Shown here in pieces: positions 44,849 to 53,436 of a stretch of 64,000 bases of DNA. Both the position numbers and the translations under genes were made by a program. This DNA is from Candidatus Aminicenantes bacterium UBA6228 (GTDB lineage Bacteria > Acidobacteriota > Aminicenantia > Aminicenantales > Saccharicenantaceae). The notes below the pieces were generated by a model. It made no database searches, had not been told where the DNA came from, and worked only from the letters and a program-made list of their open reading frames with translations. Position 1 is the first letter of the stretch; every line of letters starts with the position of its first letter. Location of the stretch: assembly GCA_002441005.1 (NCBI GenBank), contig DJWO01000011.1, positions 167,420 through 231,419 of the forward strand. The letters run 5' to 3'.

Positions 44849-46588
44849 ATGAATTTAAGAACCAAAAAAGGCAAGTGGTTTCTCTTATTGCTTGTTCCTG
44901 TTTTGCTAACCGGGTTAGTCGCCTTCCTGCTGGCCGCCCGGGCCGAAAAGAGCCAGGCCGGCCTTGAACTGATTCTACCCCAGGATAATTGCACTTCGAT
45001 TCTGGTTGGCAAGCTGGCTTCAACTGATGGTTCAACCATGACCACTCATACCTGTGACTGCGGCTTGTGCGACTGGACCTGGAGACACGTTCCGGCGGCA
45101 GATCATAAAGCCGGAGAGAAAAGGAAAATTTATCATATTTCTCAATTTAAGACCTGGCCGCCAGCTGAAGGTTTAAAATGGGATCTTTATAAAAAGGATT
45201 TTACCGGCCTGGAAATCCCTGAGGTTCCTCATACTTATGCCTATCACCACGGGATGTTTGGCTACCTGAATGAAAATCAGGTGGCAATGGGAGAATCTAC
45301 CATCGGGACAGTCCGCAAACTGGAAAATCAGACACCAACCCCGGCCTTCGACCTTACCATGTTGACCATTATCGCCATGGAAAGAGCTACGACCGCCCGG
45401 GAAGCTATCAAAATTATGGGTGAACTGGCTGAAAAATATGGCTATGGCTTCCATGACACCGGAGAAATGCTGGCGGTGGCTGACCCGAATGAAGTCTGGA
45501 TCTTTGAAATTATGCCAGTTGGTCCCCTGTGGACACCCAAGAGCGGCAAACCCGGAGCAGTCTGGTGTGCTCAGAGAGTTCCCGATGATGAAGTTAGCGT
45601 TTGCCCCAATGAATCAAGAATCGGTGAAATTGATCTTAACCGGCCTGACTATTTTATGGCTTCCTCCAATGTAATTTCCTGTGCGGTCGAAAATGGACTT
45701 TATGATCCAAAAAGTGGCCGGCCTTTTAACTGGAAAAGAGCTTATTCACCAATCAATGAGAGTGCTCAGAGCTCCCAGGGAAGATATCAGCGCCTGTGGA
45801 GATTTTTCGACTTAGTGGCTCCTTCGCTTAAGATTTCTCCTTCTACCCCGAACATGGATCTCCCCTTTTCGGTTAAGCCTGACCGGAAACTTTCAGTCGC
45901 AGACATCATCAATTTTACCCGTGATAAGAGTTATGGGACTCCTTATGATCCAACTGCTGGCATTCGCGGTGGCCCGTTTAAAAACCCCAATTATTACCGC
46001 CAAACCAGGACCATCGGTGACAGCCGCGCCGAATATACCACCGTTACCCAGAGCCGGAGCTGGCTGCCCAATCCGGTCGGCGGACTGGTCTGGATTTCTT
46101 TTGGTGCCCAGGATACAGCCTGCTATATTCCTTTCTATGCCGGTATAACAGATATGCCCAAGTCTTTCTCGATAGGCGACCACTGGGTCTTTAACCGGGA
46201 TTCCGCCCGCTGGGCCTTTGATTATGTGGATTATCATACTCAGGTGGCTTATTCAGAGGCCATAAAAGATGTTCAGACAGCTCAGCAAAAGTATGAAAAA
46301 GCTGTAATTGATCAGATCCCAGAGCTGGACCGTCAGGCTGCCGAGATTTATAAAAAAAGCCCGAAAGAAGCGGCTAAATTCCTGACCGGCTTTTGTCTTA
46401 ACAATGCCCAGACAGTGGTCAAAGCCTGGTGGACCCTCGGGGATCAATTGCTGGTAAAATATGATCATCTTTACCAGTATGATGTCGAAAAAAGAAGTTA
46501 CAACCGGCGTTTTCCATCATTTCCCGATATCTGGCAGAAAGCGGTCAAAGCCATTGATATTATGCTTGAGCCAGAAGGGAAAAGGTAA
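44849..46588 (+). CDS. Exported C69-family dipeptidase, second of a tandem pair
   Basis: A 579-residue paralogue of the preceding gene. The frame is open from 44831, but that ATG lies inside the GGAGGTGA ribosome-binding site, so the start is 44849. A signal peptide, then the catalytic Cys in QDNCTSILVGKLASTDGS. It keeps the extra cysteine cluster (CDCGLCDWTW) and nearly all conserved blocks, with substitutions throughout. This looks like an old tandem duplication that kept function. Spacing to the first copy is 60 bp and to the DUF6305 gene 14 bp. Confidence 0.92.
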   Translation: MNLRTKKGKWFLLLLVPVLLTGLVAFLLAARAEKSQAGLELILPQDNCTSILVGKLASTDGSTMTTHTCDCGLCDWTWRHVPAADHKAGEKRKIYHISQFKTWPPAEGLKWDLYKKDFTGLEIPEVPHTYAYHHGMFGYLNENQVAMGESTIGTVRKLENQTPTPAFDLTMLTIIAMERATTAREAIKIMGELAEKYGYGFHDTGEMLAVADPNEVWIFEIMPVGPLWTPKSGKPGAVWCAQRVPDDEVSVCPNESRIGEIDLNRPDYFMASSNVISCAVENGLYDPKSGRPFNWKRAYSPINESAQSSQGRYQRLWRFFDLVAPSLKISPSTPNMDLPFSVKPDRKLSVADIINFTRDKSYGTPYDPTAGIRGGPFKNPNYYRQTRTIGDSRAEYTTVTQSRSWLPNPVGGLVWISFGAQDTACYIPFYAGITDMPKSFSIGDHWVFNRDSARWAFDYVDYHTQVAYSEAIKDVQTAQQKYEKAVIDQIPELDRQAAEIYKKSPKEAAKFLTGFCLNNAQTVVKAWWTLGDQLLVKYDHLYQYDVEKRSYNRRFPSFPDIWQKAVKAIDIMLEPEGKR

Positions 46589-46602
46589 AGGAGGACAGGT
46601 TC

Positions 46603-47259
46603 ATGAAAATGAAAACTTGGCCAGTCTTACTGGTCTCATTGGGACTCCTATTATTTTTAGGCCTGGAGGCAGGCGGCCAGTCAGGGCCAAAGGCCAGATT
46701 GCCAGTTTTGACCACTTCCGCCGGCCAGAGTCCTGATGTGACCACGGTAAATATTATTCTGGAAGAAGCGGGACTCGGCTATGATTATTGCGATGTCCCG
46801 ACGGTGGAGGTTCTGGCTTCAGGTGTTGGCCTGGGCGACCGCGAATCAGGTGCTGGTTTTCATGCTGAAGTCTATTCCGACCTGACTAAATTTCCAAAAG
46901 GGACTCCTTTTAAGACCGTTATTTTCGCTATCGGGGCCAGTTTAAAGGGTATGGGAGCTTCTGGCCTGACGGTTGAAGCCGAGGAAGCCAGGCTGAAAAA
47001 ATTGCTGGAATACTGCCAGGCCAATAAAATCCTTACCATTGGTGTCCATATCGGCGGCGAGTCAAAAAGAGGAGCAGCTGGCAGCGACAATGAGCGGATG
47101 ATTGAGGCTGTCGCTCCCTATGTTAATTATTTGATTGTGACTAAAGACGGCAACAAAGACGCCCGTTTCTCTAAAATAGCGAGGGAAAAGAATATCCCTC
47201 TGACTGAAGTTGATTATGCTCTCGATGTGGTGGAAGTCTTTAAAAAAGTTTTTGAATAA
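46603..47259 (+). CDS. DUF6305-like exported protein
   Basis: A 218-residue protein with a signal peptide (cleavage near GGQS). A flavodoxin- or Rossmann-like alternation follows (LPVLTTSAGQSPDV, FKTVIFAIGASLKGMGASG, ILTIGVHIGGESKRG, NYLIVTKDGNKD). It matches my recollection of DUF6305, whose function is unknown. It lies 14 bp downstream of the second C69 dipeptidase with a strong AAGGAGG site and is probably co-transcribed, suggesting a periplasmic role with peptides. GASG and GGESKRG resemble phosphate- or ligand-binding loops, but nothing is proven. Confidence 0.7.
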   Translation: MKMKTWPVLLVSLGLLLFLGLEAGGQSGPKARLPVLTTSAGQSPDVTTVNIILEEAGLGYDYCDVPTVEVLASGVGLGDRESGAGFHAEVYSDLTKFPKGTPFKTVIFAIGASLKGMGASGLTVEAEEARLKKLLEYCQANKILTIGVHIGGESKRGAAGSDNERMIEAVAPYVNYLIVTKDGNKDARFSKIAREKNIPLTEVDYALDVVEVFKKVFE

Positions 47260-47330
47260 AGATAATTTTAAGACTACCGGCTGACTGCCTGCTCTAAAAA
47301 TAGGAAAACAGCCAGGATAAATAGCTGGCT

Positions 47331-47852
47331 TTAAACCAGAGAAGCCTGAAGCTTTTTTTGTGCCTGGAGGAGTAAATCCTCACCCTGATGAATAAGATCA
47401 TCCAGCCGGGCAATGGCCAGACGGCATTTTAAGTTTTCCAGCTTTCTTTTGCCTTTCTGCTGATCATCATAATATTTAGTCAGGTAAGCTTCCAGTTCTT
47501 CCGGCGAAAAAAGCTTCGGCAGGCAGGAATCAAGCAGCATCATTTTTTTAATTTCTTCATAGTCAACTTTATCACCAAGAATTAACTTAACATCTCTGGC
47601 CGTTTCCTGTCGCCAATGTTCATATTCAGGCGTGGAATAGGACGGCAGAGGTCCAACCAGCTTTTTAGCCTCTTTTAAAGCTTCTTCAAAGAATAGTTTT
47701 CCCTCTTTGAGCAGGCTTTTAGCCCGGTAATACTCGGTGGCTGAAGCCGGGGTTTTATCATTAAGATAAACCTGAAATAAATTAACCGCCTGAGACAGGG
47801 CCTCATAAGCTGATTTTATTTTCACTTCAAAATTAAAGTTCATCGAAGACAT
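47331..47852 (-). CDS. Uncharacterised helical protein
   Basis: A 173-residue protein I do not recognise. It is predicted to be almost all helical, charged, without signal peptide, membrane segment or cysteine cluster (one Cys near 117, one near 146). The C-terminal helix (LDDLIHQGEDLLLQAQKKLQ) suggests a coiled coil. GGAGG six bases before the ATG at 47852 sets the start. The frame is open to 47891 without a supporting site. It is convergent with the C69 operon. Confidence 0.6.
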   Translation of the reverse strand: MSSMNFNFEVKIKSAYEALSQAVNLFQVYLNDKTPASATEYYRAKSLLKEGKLFFEEALKEAKKLVGPLPSYSTPEYEHWRQETARDVKLILGDKVDYEEIKKMMLLDSCLPKLFSPEELEAYLTKYYDDQQKGKRKLENLKCRLAIARLDDLIHQGEDLLLQAQKKLQASLV

Positions 47853-47926
47853 TATTCCCTCCGGTAGCCCGGTTTTCCCTAAGGATAGCAATTTTTTTTA
47901 ATAAATTCAAAACAATATTAAAAATA

Positions 47927-49135
47927 TTATTTTTTGGTGATCGAGCCCGCAACAATGGAAGCTACCTTGCTTCTGGCAGCAATAATTTCTCCCTTATCGT
48001 CCGGATGAACCCGGTTGGTTAAGAAGATAACAGCCGTTTGAGTCTCAGGATCGATCCAGATAGAAGTCCCGGTATAGCCGGAATGTCCATAGGATTTATA
48101 ACCAAAAAGGTCACCCCGAACAGTTGAATAATCTGTGTTGATATCCCAGCCGAAGCCCCGGCCGGAAGAAGGCAGCAGCGGGAAGACTTCGGTCAGCCTG
48201 TCGACAGTCAAAGGGCTGAGTATCCTGACTCCCTTAAACTCTCCTTTATTTAACATCATCTGGGCAAAGATGGCCAGGTCGTCAGCAGTTGAAAACAGGC
48301 CAGCATTGCCTGAGATGCCCCCCTGGAGGCGAGCCAGCGGATCATGGACAACACCACGCAGCGGCTGTCCGTTAATGACCTCGGTTGGCACACATCTGGG
48401 TTTTAATTCCGCCGGCGGGCTGAACATAGTATCCTTCATTCCAAGAGGCAGAAAGATCTTTTTTCTGGAAAAATCGGCCAGATCGTCGCCAGAGACGAGC
48501 TTAACGATCCGGGCCAGGGTGATATAATTCAGACAGCTATAGACGAATTGGCGGCCGGGCGGCAGCTCTTTTCTCAGGCCAGCAATATGTTTGACCAGAT
48601 CTTCGGTCGAACAGGGGTCACCATATTTAGCCGCCACCTCCTCAGGATCAGTGTAAGGTGGCAGGCCCGAGGTATGGGTCAGAAGGTGAAAAAGCCTGGC
48701 CTCTTCGCCTGGCAGACCGCCTTCTTTAAGATATGGGGTGAACTCCGGAATGTAAGTTCTGACTTTATCCCAGAGTCTGAGCTTACCCTGCTCGACCAGA
48801 ATCATAACCGCCGTGGCCGTAGCTACCGGTTTGGTAACAGAAGCCAGGTCAAAGAGCATATCAATTTTCATGGGCTCAGCCGAAGGAACCAGCTGGCTCT
48901 GTCCATAGGCTTTTCTCCAGACGATCTTGCCCTGGCGGACAACCAGGATGACCGCCCCTGGAAAATCCTTATGGTTTAGACTCTCTGCCATCAGCTGGTC
49001 TAAAGCTGCCAGCTTATGAGAGTCAAGACCTGCTTGTTCCGGCCTGGCCACGGGCAGGGGCAGTTCGGCCAGGGCCACCTCTGAAATCAGCATGACCGTT
49101 AAAAAGATAACCAAACATTTAAGTTTATTTTTCAT
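47927..49135 (-). CDS. Exported class C beta-lactamase-related serine hydrolase
   Basis: A 402-residue protein with a signal peptide (cleavage near ALAEL). The nucleophile motif SVTK (Ser near 95, SxxK) is clear. The Tyr motif is YSCLNY, similar to YSDLNF-type variants, and HSGYTG occupies the KTG-equivalent position. The family includes esterases, D-aminopeptidases and EstB-like enzymes, often annotated with cell-wall or peptide roles. With neighbours devoted to peptides, a D-amino acid or ester substrate is possible. It lies 12 bp downstream of the CBM9 gene; the two likely share a transcript. Confidence 0.87.
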   Translation of the reverse strand: MKNKLKCLVIFLTVMLISEVALAELPLPVARPEQAGLDSHKLAALDQLMAESLNHKDFPGAVILVVRQGKIVWRKAYGQSQLVPSAEPMKIDMLFDLASVTKPVATATAVMILVEQGKLRLWDKVRTYIPEFTPYLKEGGLPGEEARLFHLLTHTSGLPPYTDPEEVAAKYGDPCSTEDLVKHIAGLRKELPPGRQFVYSCLNYITLARIVKLVSGDDLADFSRKKIFLPLGMKDTMFSPPAELKPRCVPTEVINGQPLRGVVHDPLARLQGGISGNAGLFSTADDLAIFAQMMLNKGEFKGVRILSPLTVDRLTEVFPLLPSSGRGFGWDINTDYSTVRGDLFGYKSYGHSGYTGTSIWIDPETQTAVIFLTNRVHPDDKGEIIAARSKVASIVAGSITKK

Positions 49136-49147
49136 TTTAAGCCTCTC

Positions 49148-50284
49148 TTACTTCTGGTCAGGACTGGTTTTCCAGATCAAACCATCCTGACGGATGTGCC
49201 ATTGCTGTCCGTTTTTGCCTCTATAACTGGCCTCAAATAAATTTTCAGTGGTCATAATAACCGGCGGGTAGTTATAACCAGAAACCTTCAACTGCTTATC
49301 CTTGGCCAAATCAAGATCTTCCAGTTTTTCGGCCCACCTCCCCTGCTCAGCATATGACTTTCTTTCCCGGTAATATATTTTTCGCAGAGCCCATTTGACT
49401 GCAGCTTCCTGGTCTTCCTGACAATATTCCCTGGCTTTACCGGCTTCGGTCGCGGTAAACTGAACATAACCCCACATTTCAGGATAATGAATGTTGATTA
49501 GCCCCTGAGGTGCCCAGGTCCAGTTATCTTCGGGCACATCCCGGCCAGAATCAGGGTCTTTTTCTTTCTGGTAAACCCCTTCCACCGCTTTTACCCGGTA
49601 TTCCACCCGGGAAAAATTCATTCGCCATAAATCACCAGGTTCTGGTTTCTTTTTAAAAGGGGCGGCTTCCTTGAGGACTTCCCAGGGCATGGCGATTTCA
49701 ACTGTCCAGCCTTTATCTTTATCTTTTGGATTGTTTAAGGTCCCATTAACGGCCACCGCCGTCTTTAACCCCTGAATGTCCCAGCTATGGATGGCTGGCC
49801 CTCCATCCCGATAGGGCTTGATAAGCAACAGGTCCCAGACCGTATTCAGGGCATTGATCTCCAGTTCATAATATTGATGGGTATCACCGTCTGGGTCAAT
49901 AAAAACTTCAAAATCATTGTCCAGATAAATAACAGAATCACGCCTGGTCAGAGTGGCCCAGACCTGTGGTTCTTCGAGTTCAGCACCGACATATAAATAA
50001 TCATCGTCCCAGAGAATTTTTACCCTGGTCTTAAACTTTGGTTTCGGCTTGTTTTTCCCCTGAATATCCATAAAGTCTTCCGACCAGTAAACTTTTTTCC
50101 AGGCTAGCTCCTCCAGCCGGCCGTCTATGGTCAATGGCTGAGGTGTCCGGTAACACAGATAGTATCTTAGCTGCGGTGAAATAGCTGGTTCATCAATCCG
50201 GTATAAAGTGTCGGCCCGGAGCAGGCCCAGCAGCCCGGCCAGGCTGCCTGCAACCATTAAAATCAGCCCAGATTTTCTTCTCAT
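49148..50284 (-). CDS. Exported CBM9-like (carbohydrate-binding family 9) protein
   Basis: A 378-residue protein with a signal peptide (cleavage near LLRAD). The CBM9-like domain (about 50-275) shows PLTIDGRLEELAWKKVYW, ILWDDDYLYVGAELEEP and YLDNDFEVFIDPDGD, the family's typical start and ligand-face motifs. The C-terminal 100 residues are helical and charged. It probably binds glycans at the cell surface or in the periplasm. GGAGGAG lies six bases before the ATG. It is upstream of the class-C serine hydrolase. Confidence 0.85.
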   Translation of the reverse strand: MRRKSGLILMVAGSLAGLLGLLRADTLYRIDEPAISPQLRYYLCYRTPQPLTIDGRLEELAWKKVYWSEDFMDIQGKNKPKPKFKTRVKILWDDDYLYVGAELEEPQVWATLTRRDSVIYLDNDFEVFIDPDGDTHQYYELEINALNTVWDLLLIKPYRDGGPAIHSWDIQGLKTAVAVNGTLNNPKDKDKGWTVEIAMPWEVLKEAAPFKKKPEPGDLWRMNFSRVEYRVKAVEGVYQKEKDPDSGRDVPEDNWTWAPQGLINIHYPEMWGYVQFTATEAGKAREYCQEDQEAAVKWALRKIYYRERKSYAEQGRWAEKLEDLDLAKDKQLKVSGYNYPPVIMTTENLFEASYRGKNGQQWHIRQDGLIWKTSPDQK

Positions 50285-50407
50285 TTATTCTCCTCCGCTC
50301 AAATTTAGTCAGCTTTTAAAGCTTTAATATCTCCCTAAGTCAGATATTTTACTTAAAAATAAAACTTTTTAAACCAGCTATCCTTTCTGACAGGCAATTT
50401 AAGCTTT

Positions 50408-50427
50408 ATGGCCAGGCGCCATTTTTT
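50408..50427 (+). terminator. Weak hairpin plus T-run in the leader region
   Basis: ATGGC-CAGGC-GCCAT followed by TTTTTT. The stem has only five pairs. No plus-strand gene lies directly upstream, so it may stop spurious or antisense transcription between the divergent CBM9 and aminotransferase genes. Confidence 0.35.
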
Positions 50428-50429
50428 AT

Positions 50430-50456
50430 TTGAATTTTTTCCTGAAAATTTATAAT
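50430..50456 (+). promoter_or_regulatory. Candidate promoter far upstream of the aminotransferase gene
   Basis: TTGAAT (50430-50435) and TATAAT (50451-50456) are spaced by 15 bases, slightly short. The start would lie near 50463, leaving a leader of about 300 nt before the aminotransferase ATG. Confidence 0.5.
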
Positions 50457-50472
50457 AATATATTTTAAGGTC

Positions 50473-50721
50473 ATGATTGAGCCCGATATTATATATAATT
50501 TTAACCTGAGCGGAGAATTCGCCTGCAGCGGAGCTGTCTGTCTGTTAACCGCAAAAAGAAACCGGCTCGTTTACCGGCAGGCAACACTCCGGCTGTTAGC
50601 TGACAGTCATGACCGGATCGGAACAGTTAAGAGTCTCAAGCCGAAAGACTTTGATCATCCTGGTGATAGTTCTCCTCCCGGGGCTGGCTTGAGTCCATTA
50701 ATGACTATCTTTGATCTGTAG
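50473..50721 (+). CDS. Doubtful 82-residue open frame in a structured leader
   Basis: An open frame ten bases after a predicted transcription start, with only AAGG two bases before the ATG. The product has no recognisable domain, no signal and an unconvincing composition. The same DNA holds several dyads, including CTCAAGCC (50635-50642) paired with GGCTTGAG (50686-50693) and CTGTTAGCTGACAG. I think a regulatory leader RNA is at least as likely as a protein. Confidence 0.25.
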   Translation: MIEPDIIYNFNLSGEFACSGAVCLLTAKRNRLVYRQATLRLLADSHDRIGTVKSLKPKDFDHPGDSSPPGAGLSPLMTIFDL

Positions 50722-50769
50722 AGAAAGTATGTTCATTTTTTAAAATAATCAACCTTAAAGGAGTTAAAG

Positions 50770-51861
50770 ATGGCTAATTTTGAAAATGCTAAATGGGCTC
50801 CAGGTCAGATGCGTTATTTTCTTCATAATAAGAGTTTTGATCTGTTTGAAGCCGAGGCCAAAACTTATGCGGCCACCAGATCTGCCTATTATGCCAGTTT
50901 CCTCTGTTTCGAGGGAATCCGCTACTATTGTCACCGGAAAGAAAACGGAAAACTCGAGCTGGTTTTGGTCAACTGGGATCAGAACCTGGAACGGTTCCGC
51001 CAGAGCATGGCTTTTAATCTCAGCCGGGAGCAACAGTCTATTGTCCCGACCAAAGAAGAACTGGAAGACTTATTTATCAATAAATATTTTTCTAACCCGG
51101 CCCTCAGGCCTTATCTTGAAGAAATGGCCGACAAGGGAGTTCAGGGTTACCTCCGGCCATTCACCCTTGATGAAGAGCATTCAATGGGTGTGAGCTTTCC
51201 TCATTATCCGGCCATCAGGGCCGTAACCTGCATGTACGACCGTTATCTCGGTGAACCATTTACCGGGGTGGTCATACCCAATTTAATCAGAGCGGTCGGG
51301 GCCAACGGGACCGGCTGTCTGAAGCTCGGAGTAAATTACTCAATGAGTATTAAGGCCATAGATGAGGCCAAAAGTATTACTCCGGAAGCAGCGGCGGTTC
51401 TTTTCCTCGATGATAAACCTTACCTCCCGATTGAACAAAGAGAAATTACAGAATGGGATTCATCTTGCTGCCTATTGGCTCTACAAGACGGCACCATAGT
51501 TAAGATACCTGAAAGTAAGTTAATCCTGCCTTCTGTTACCATCAAGGGCATGGTGACAATTCTAAGGAGTCAAAAGGTCAAAGTCGAGGAAAGACCATTT
51601 ACTTTTGGCGAGCTGCTCGACCGGGTTAAGAAGAACGAGCTGGTAGCTGTGGCCAGTGTTGGAACGGCCGGCATTCTTAACCGGGCAGAAAAGCTGGTTC
51701 TGGTTGATAATAGTTTGAAAATCATCGCCCAGCATATTCCGGTAAAAACTCATCCCCTCTATGACAGGTTAAAAGAAGTTCGTGATTACTACTGGGATGT
51801 CTACCGCGGAAAGGCTGAACCTTTACCTGGACTAAAGGTCTTTAGATATGAAATCGGTTGA
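50770..51861 (+). CDS. Branched-chain amino acid aminotransferase-like class IV PLP enzyme
   Basis: A 363-residue fold-type IV aminotransferase. The PLP lysine lies in CLKLGVNYSMS near 185, with SFLCFEGIRYY at the N-terminus and ITEWDSSCCLLAL plus ASVGTAGIL as the cofactor phosphate site. It interconverts Leu, Ile or Val with their oxo-acids; in a peptide fermenter it likely works in the catabolic direction. Similar sequences also act on D-amino acids, so specificity is not certain. AAGGAG precedes the ATG. It heads a run with POT transporter and Xaa-Pro peptidase genes, though 169 bp separate it from them. Confidence 0.83.
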   Translation: MANFENAKWAPGQMRYFLHNKSFDLFEAEAKTYAATRSAYYASFLCFEGIRYYCHRKENGKLELVLVNWDQNLERFRQSMAFNLSREQQSIVPTKEELEDLFINKYFSNPALRPYLEEMADKGVQGYLRPFTLDEEHSMGVSFPHYPAIRAVTCMYDRYLGEPFTGVVIPNLIRAVGANGTGCLKLGVNYSMSIKAIDEAKSITPEAAAVLFLDDKPYLPIEQREITEWDSSCCLLALQDGTIVKIPESKLILPSVTIKGMVTILRSQKVKVEERPFTFGELLDRVKKNELVAVASVGTAGILNRAEKLVLVDNSLKIIAQHIPVKTHPLYDRLKEVRDYYWDVYRGKAEPLPGLKVFRYEIG

Positions 51862-52030
51862 AAGTTAATTTCTGACCAGCAGGCAAGCGTTAATTGTTAT
51901 TCAAGTCTCTTCCTGCTTGAAGACGCAGTCCTGTCCGGCTAACGGATTAAAGCCTTGAAATACATCAGGTTGAACTTAAAGGTTTTGTCTACTTTGATTA
52001 AAGGAAAAGCCAGCAAAGGATCCGACCGCT

Positions 52031-53401
52031 ATGCTTAAAAAACATCCTAAAGCCCTGAGATATATTTTCTTTACCGAGATGTGGGAAAGAGTTGGCTTCT
52101 ACACCCTGATGGCTATTCTTGTTCTTTACATGGATAAAGTCCTTGGCTGGCCAGACTCCAAAAAGGGTGATTGGTATGGAGCTTTTCTGGCCCTCTGTTA
52201 TTTTTTCCCGCTGGTTGGCGGCTTTTTAGGAGACCGGCTGTTAGGCCGCCTGAAAACTATCAGGACTGGTGCCATCCTGATGGCTGCCGGTTACATTGGC
52301 CTGGCCCTGTCCTCCGCCGGGCAGACTACCTCATTTTTGCTCGGTCTCCTGCTGATTGCCATAGGTACAGGTATCTTTAAAGTCAATATGGCGGTGATGG
52401 TCGGCAACATCTACAAACAGCAGCCAGAATTAAAAGATGCCGGATTTAATATTTATTACATGGGTGTAAATCTCGGAGCAATGATTGCTCCGGTTATAGC
52501 CACCGTCAACAGTGCTGTTTTTCACAGTTACCACCTTTCTTTCTGGGTGGCCGCCGGCGGTTTAATCCTGGCTCTGGTTATCTTTCAGGCAGGAAAATCC
52601 TGGCTGATCCCGGCTGACGATTTGAAATCAAGGCTGGCTGAAGAATTTACCGGCAAAAAGGCAGCTGGCCAAAGCCAGGCTGAAAACTACAGAGAGAATA
52701 TCTCATCAGCTTCTCATTCTTCCAGTCTGATCTCCCCGGTTGAGGCTGCCTCCCAGGGCAGTCAGAATAAAGATTTTTCAGACAGGATTTTGACCCTCAG
52801 CCTTCTTTTTGCCATAGTCATCCTATTCTGGGTAGCCTTCTATCAAAATGGCTTTGCCCTGACCCTGTTTGCTGCCCGCTCCACTGTTTTAAAAAGCTGG
52901 CTAAGACCTGAAACCTATCAATTCTTTGAACCATTCTTTATTTTGATTTTAACCCCGGTCCTGCTTTCCTTTTTTACCAGGCTTAGCCAACGGGGAAAAG
53001 AACCTTCTACACCTAAAAAGATCTTCTATGGGATGATTTTTATGATGGCGGCCATGGTTATTATGGTTCTGGCCTGCAGCCAGGGAGGCAATAGAGATCT
53101 CAACATTATGTCACCTTTCTGGTTAATAGGGACTTACTTCATAGTTACCATAGCCGAAATCTTAATCTCGCCAATGGGCCAATCTTATGTTTCTAAGGTA
53201 GCTCCCGATAAAATCAGAGGCCTGATGATGGGTGGCTGGTTTGTGGCCACCGCCATCGGAAGTTATGGCAGCGGATTACTGGGAAAGCTCTATAGCCGGT
53301 TTCCCCATCATCAGTATTTCCTGCTGCTGGCCGGATTACTGGCCCTGGCTGCCTGTCTGGTTTTACTTTCTATGAGGAAACTTGAAAAATACGGTCAATA
53401 A
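52031..53401 (+). CDS. POT/PTR2-family proton:oligopeptide symporter
   Basis: A 456-residue inner-membrane transporter with about 14 helices. The family signature is complete at the N-terminus: FFTEMWERVGFY (the ExxER-type motif) and GGFLGDRLLG, with NIYYMGVNLGAMIAPV (PTR2 signature) near 140. A hydrophilic linker (about 195-250) splits the two halves. It imports di- and tripeptides with protons. The M24 peptidase follows by 35 bp, so imported peptides can be hydrolysed at once. Confidence 0.94.
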   Translation: MLKKHPKALRYIFFTEMWERVGFYTLMAILVLYMDKVLGWPDSKKGDWYGAFLALCYFFPLVGGFLGDRLLGRLKTIRTGAILMAAGYIGLALSSAGQTTSFLLGLLLIAIGTGIFKVNMAVMVGNIYKQQPELKDAGFNIYYMGVNLGAMIAPVIATVNSAVFHSYHLSFWVAAGGLILALVIFQAGKSWLIPADDLKSRLAEEFTGKKAAGQSQAENYRENISSASHSSSLISPVEAASQGSQNKDFSDRILTLSLLFAIVILFWVAFYQNGFALTLFAARSTVLKSWLRPETYQFFEPFFILILTPVLLSFFTRLSQRGKEPSTPKKIFYGMIFMMAAMVIMVLACSQGGNRDLNIMSPFWLIGTYFIVTIAEILISPMGQSYVSKVAPDKIRGLMMGGWFVATAIGSYGSGLLGKLYSRFPHHQYFLLLAGLLALAACLVLLSMRKLEKYGQ

Positions 53402-53436
53402 ACAAAATCAAATAAACATAAAAATGGAGGATAAAG

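Noticed and set aside
43085..46588. Tandem C69 copies as an assembly duplication
   Set aside because: The two genes differ at many silent and coding positions and have different signal peptides and ribosome-binding sites, so they are true paralogues.
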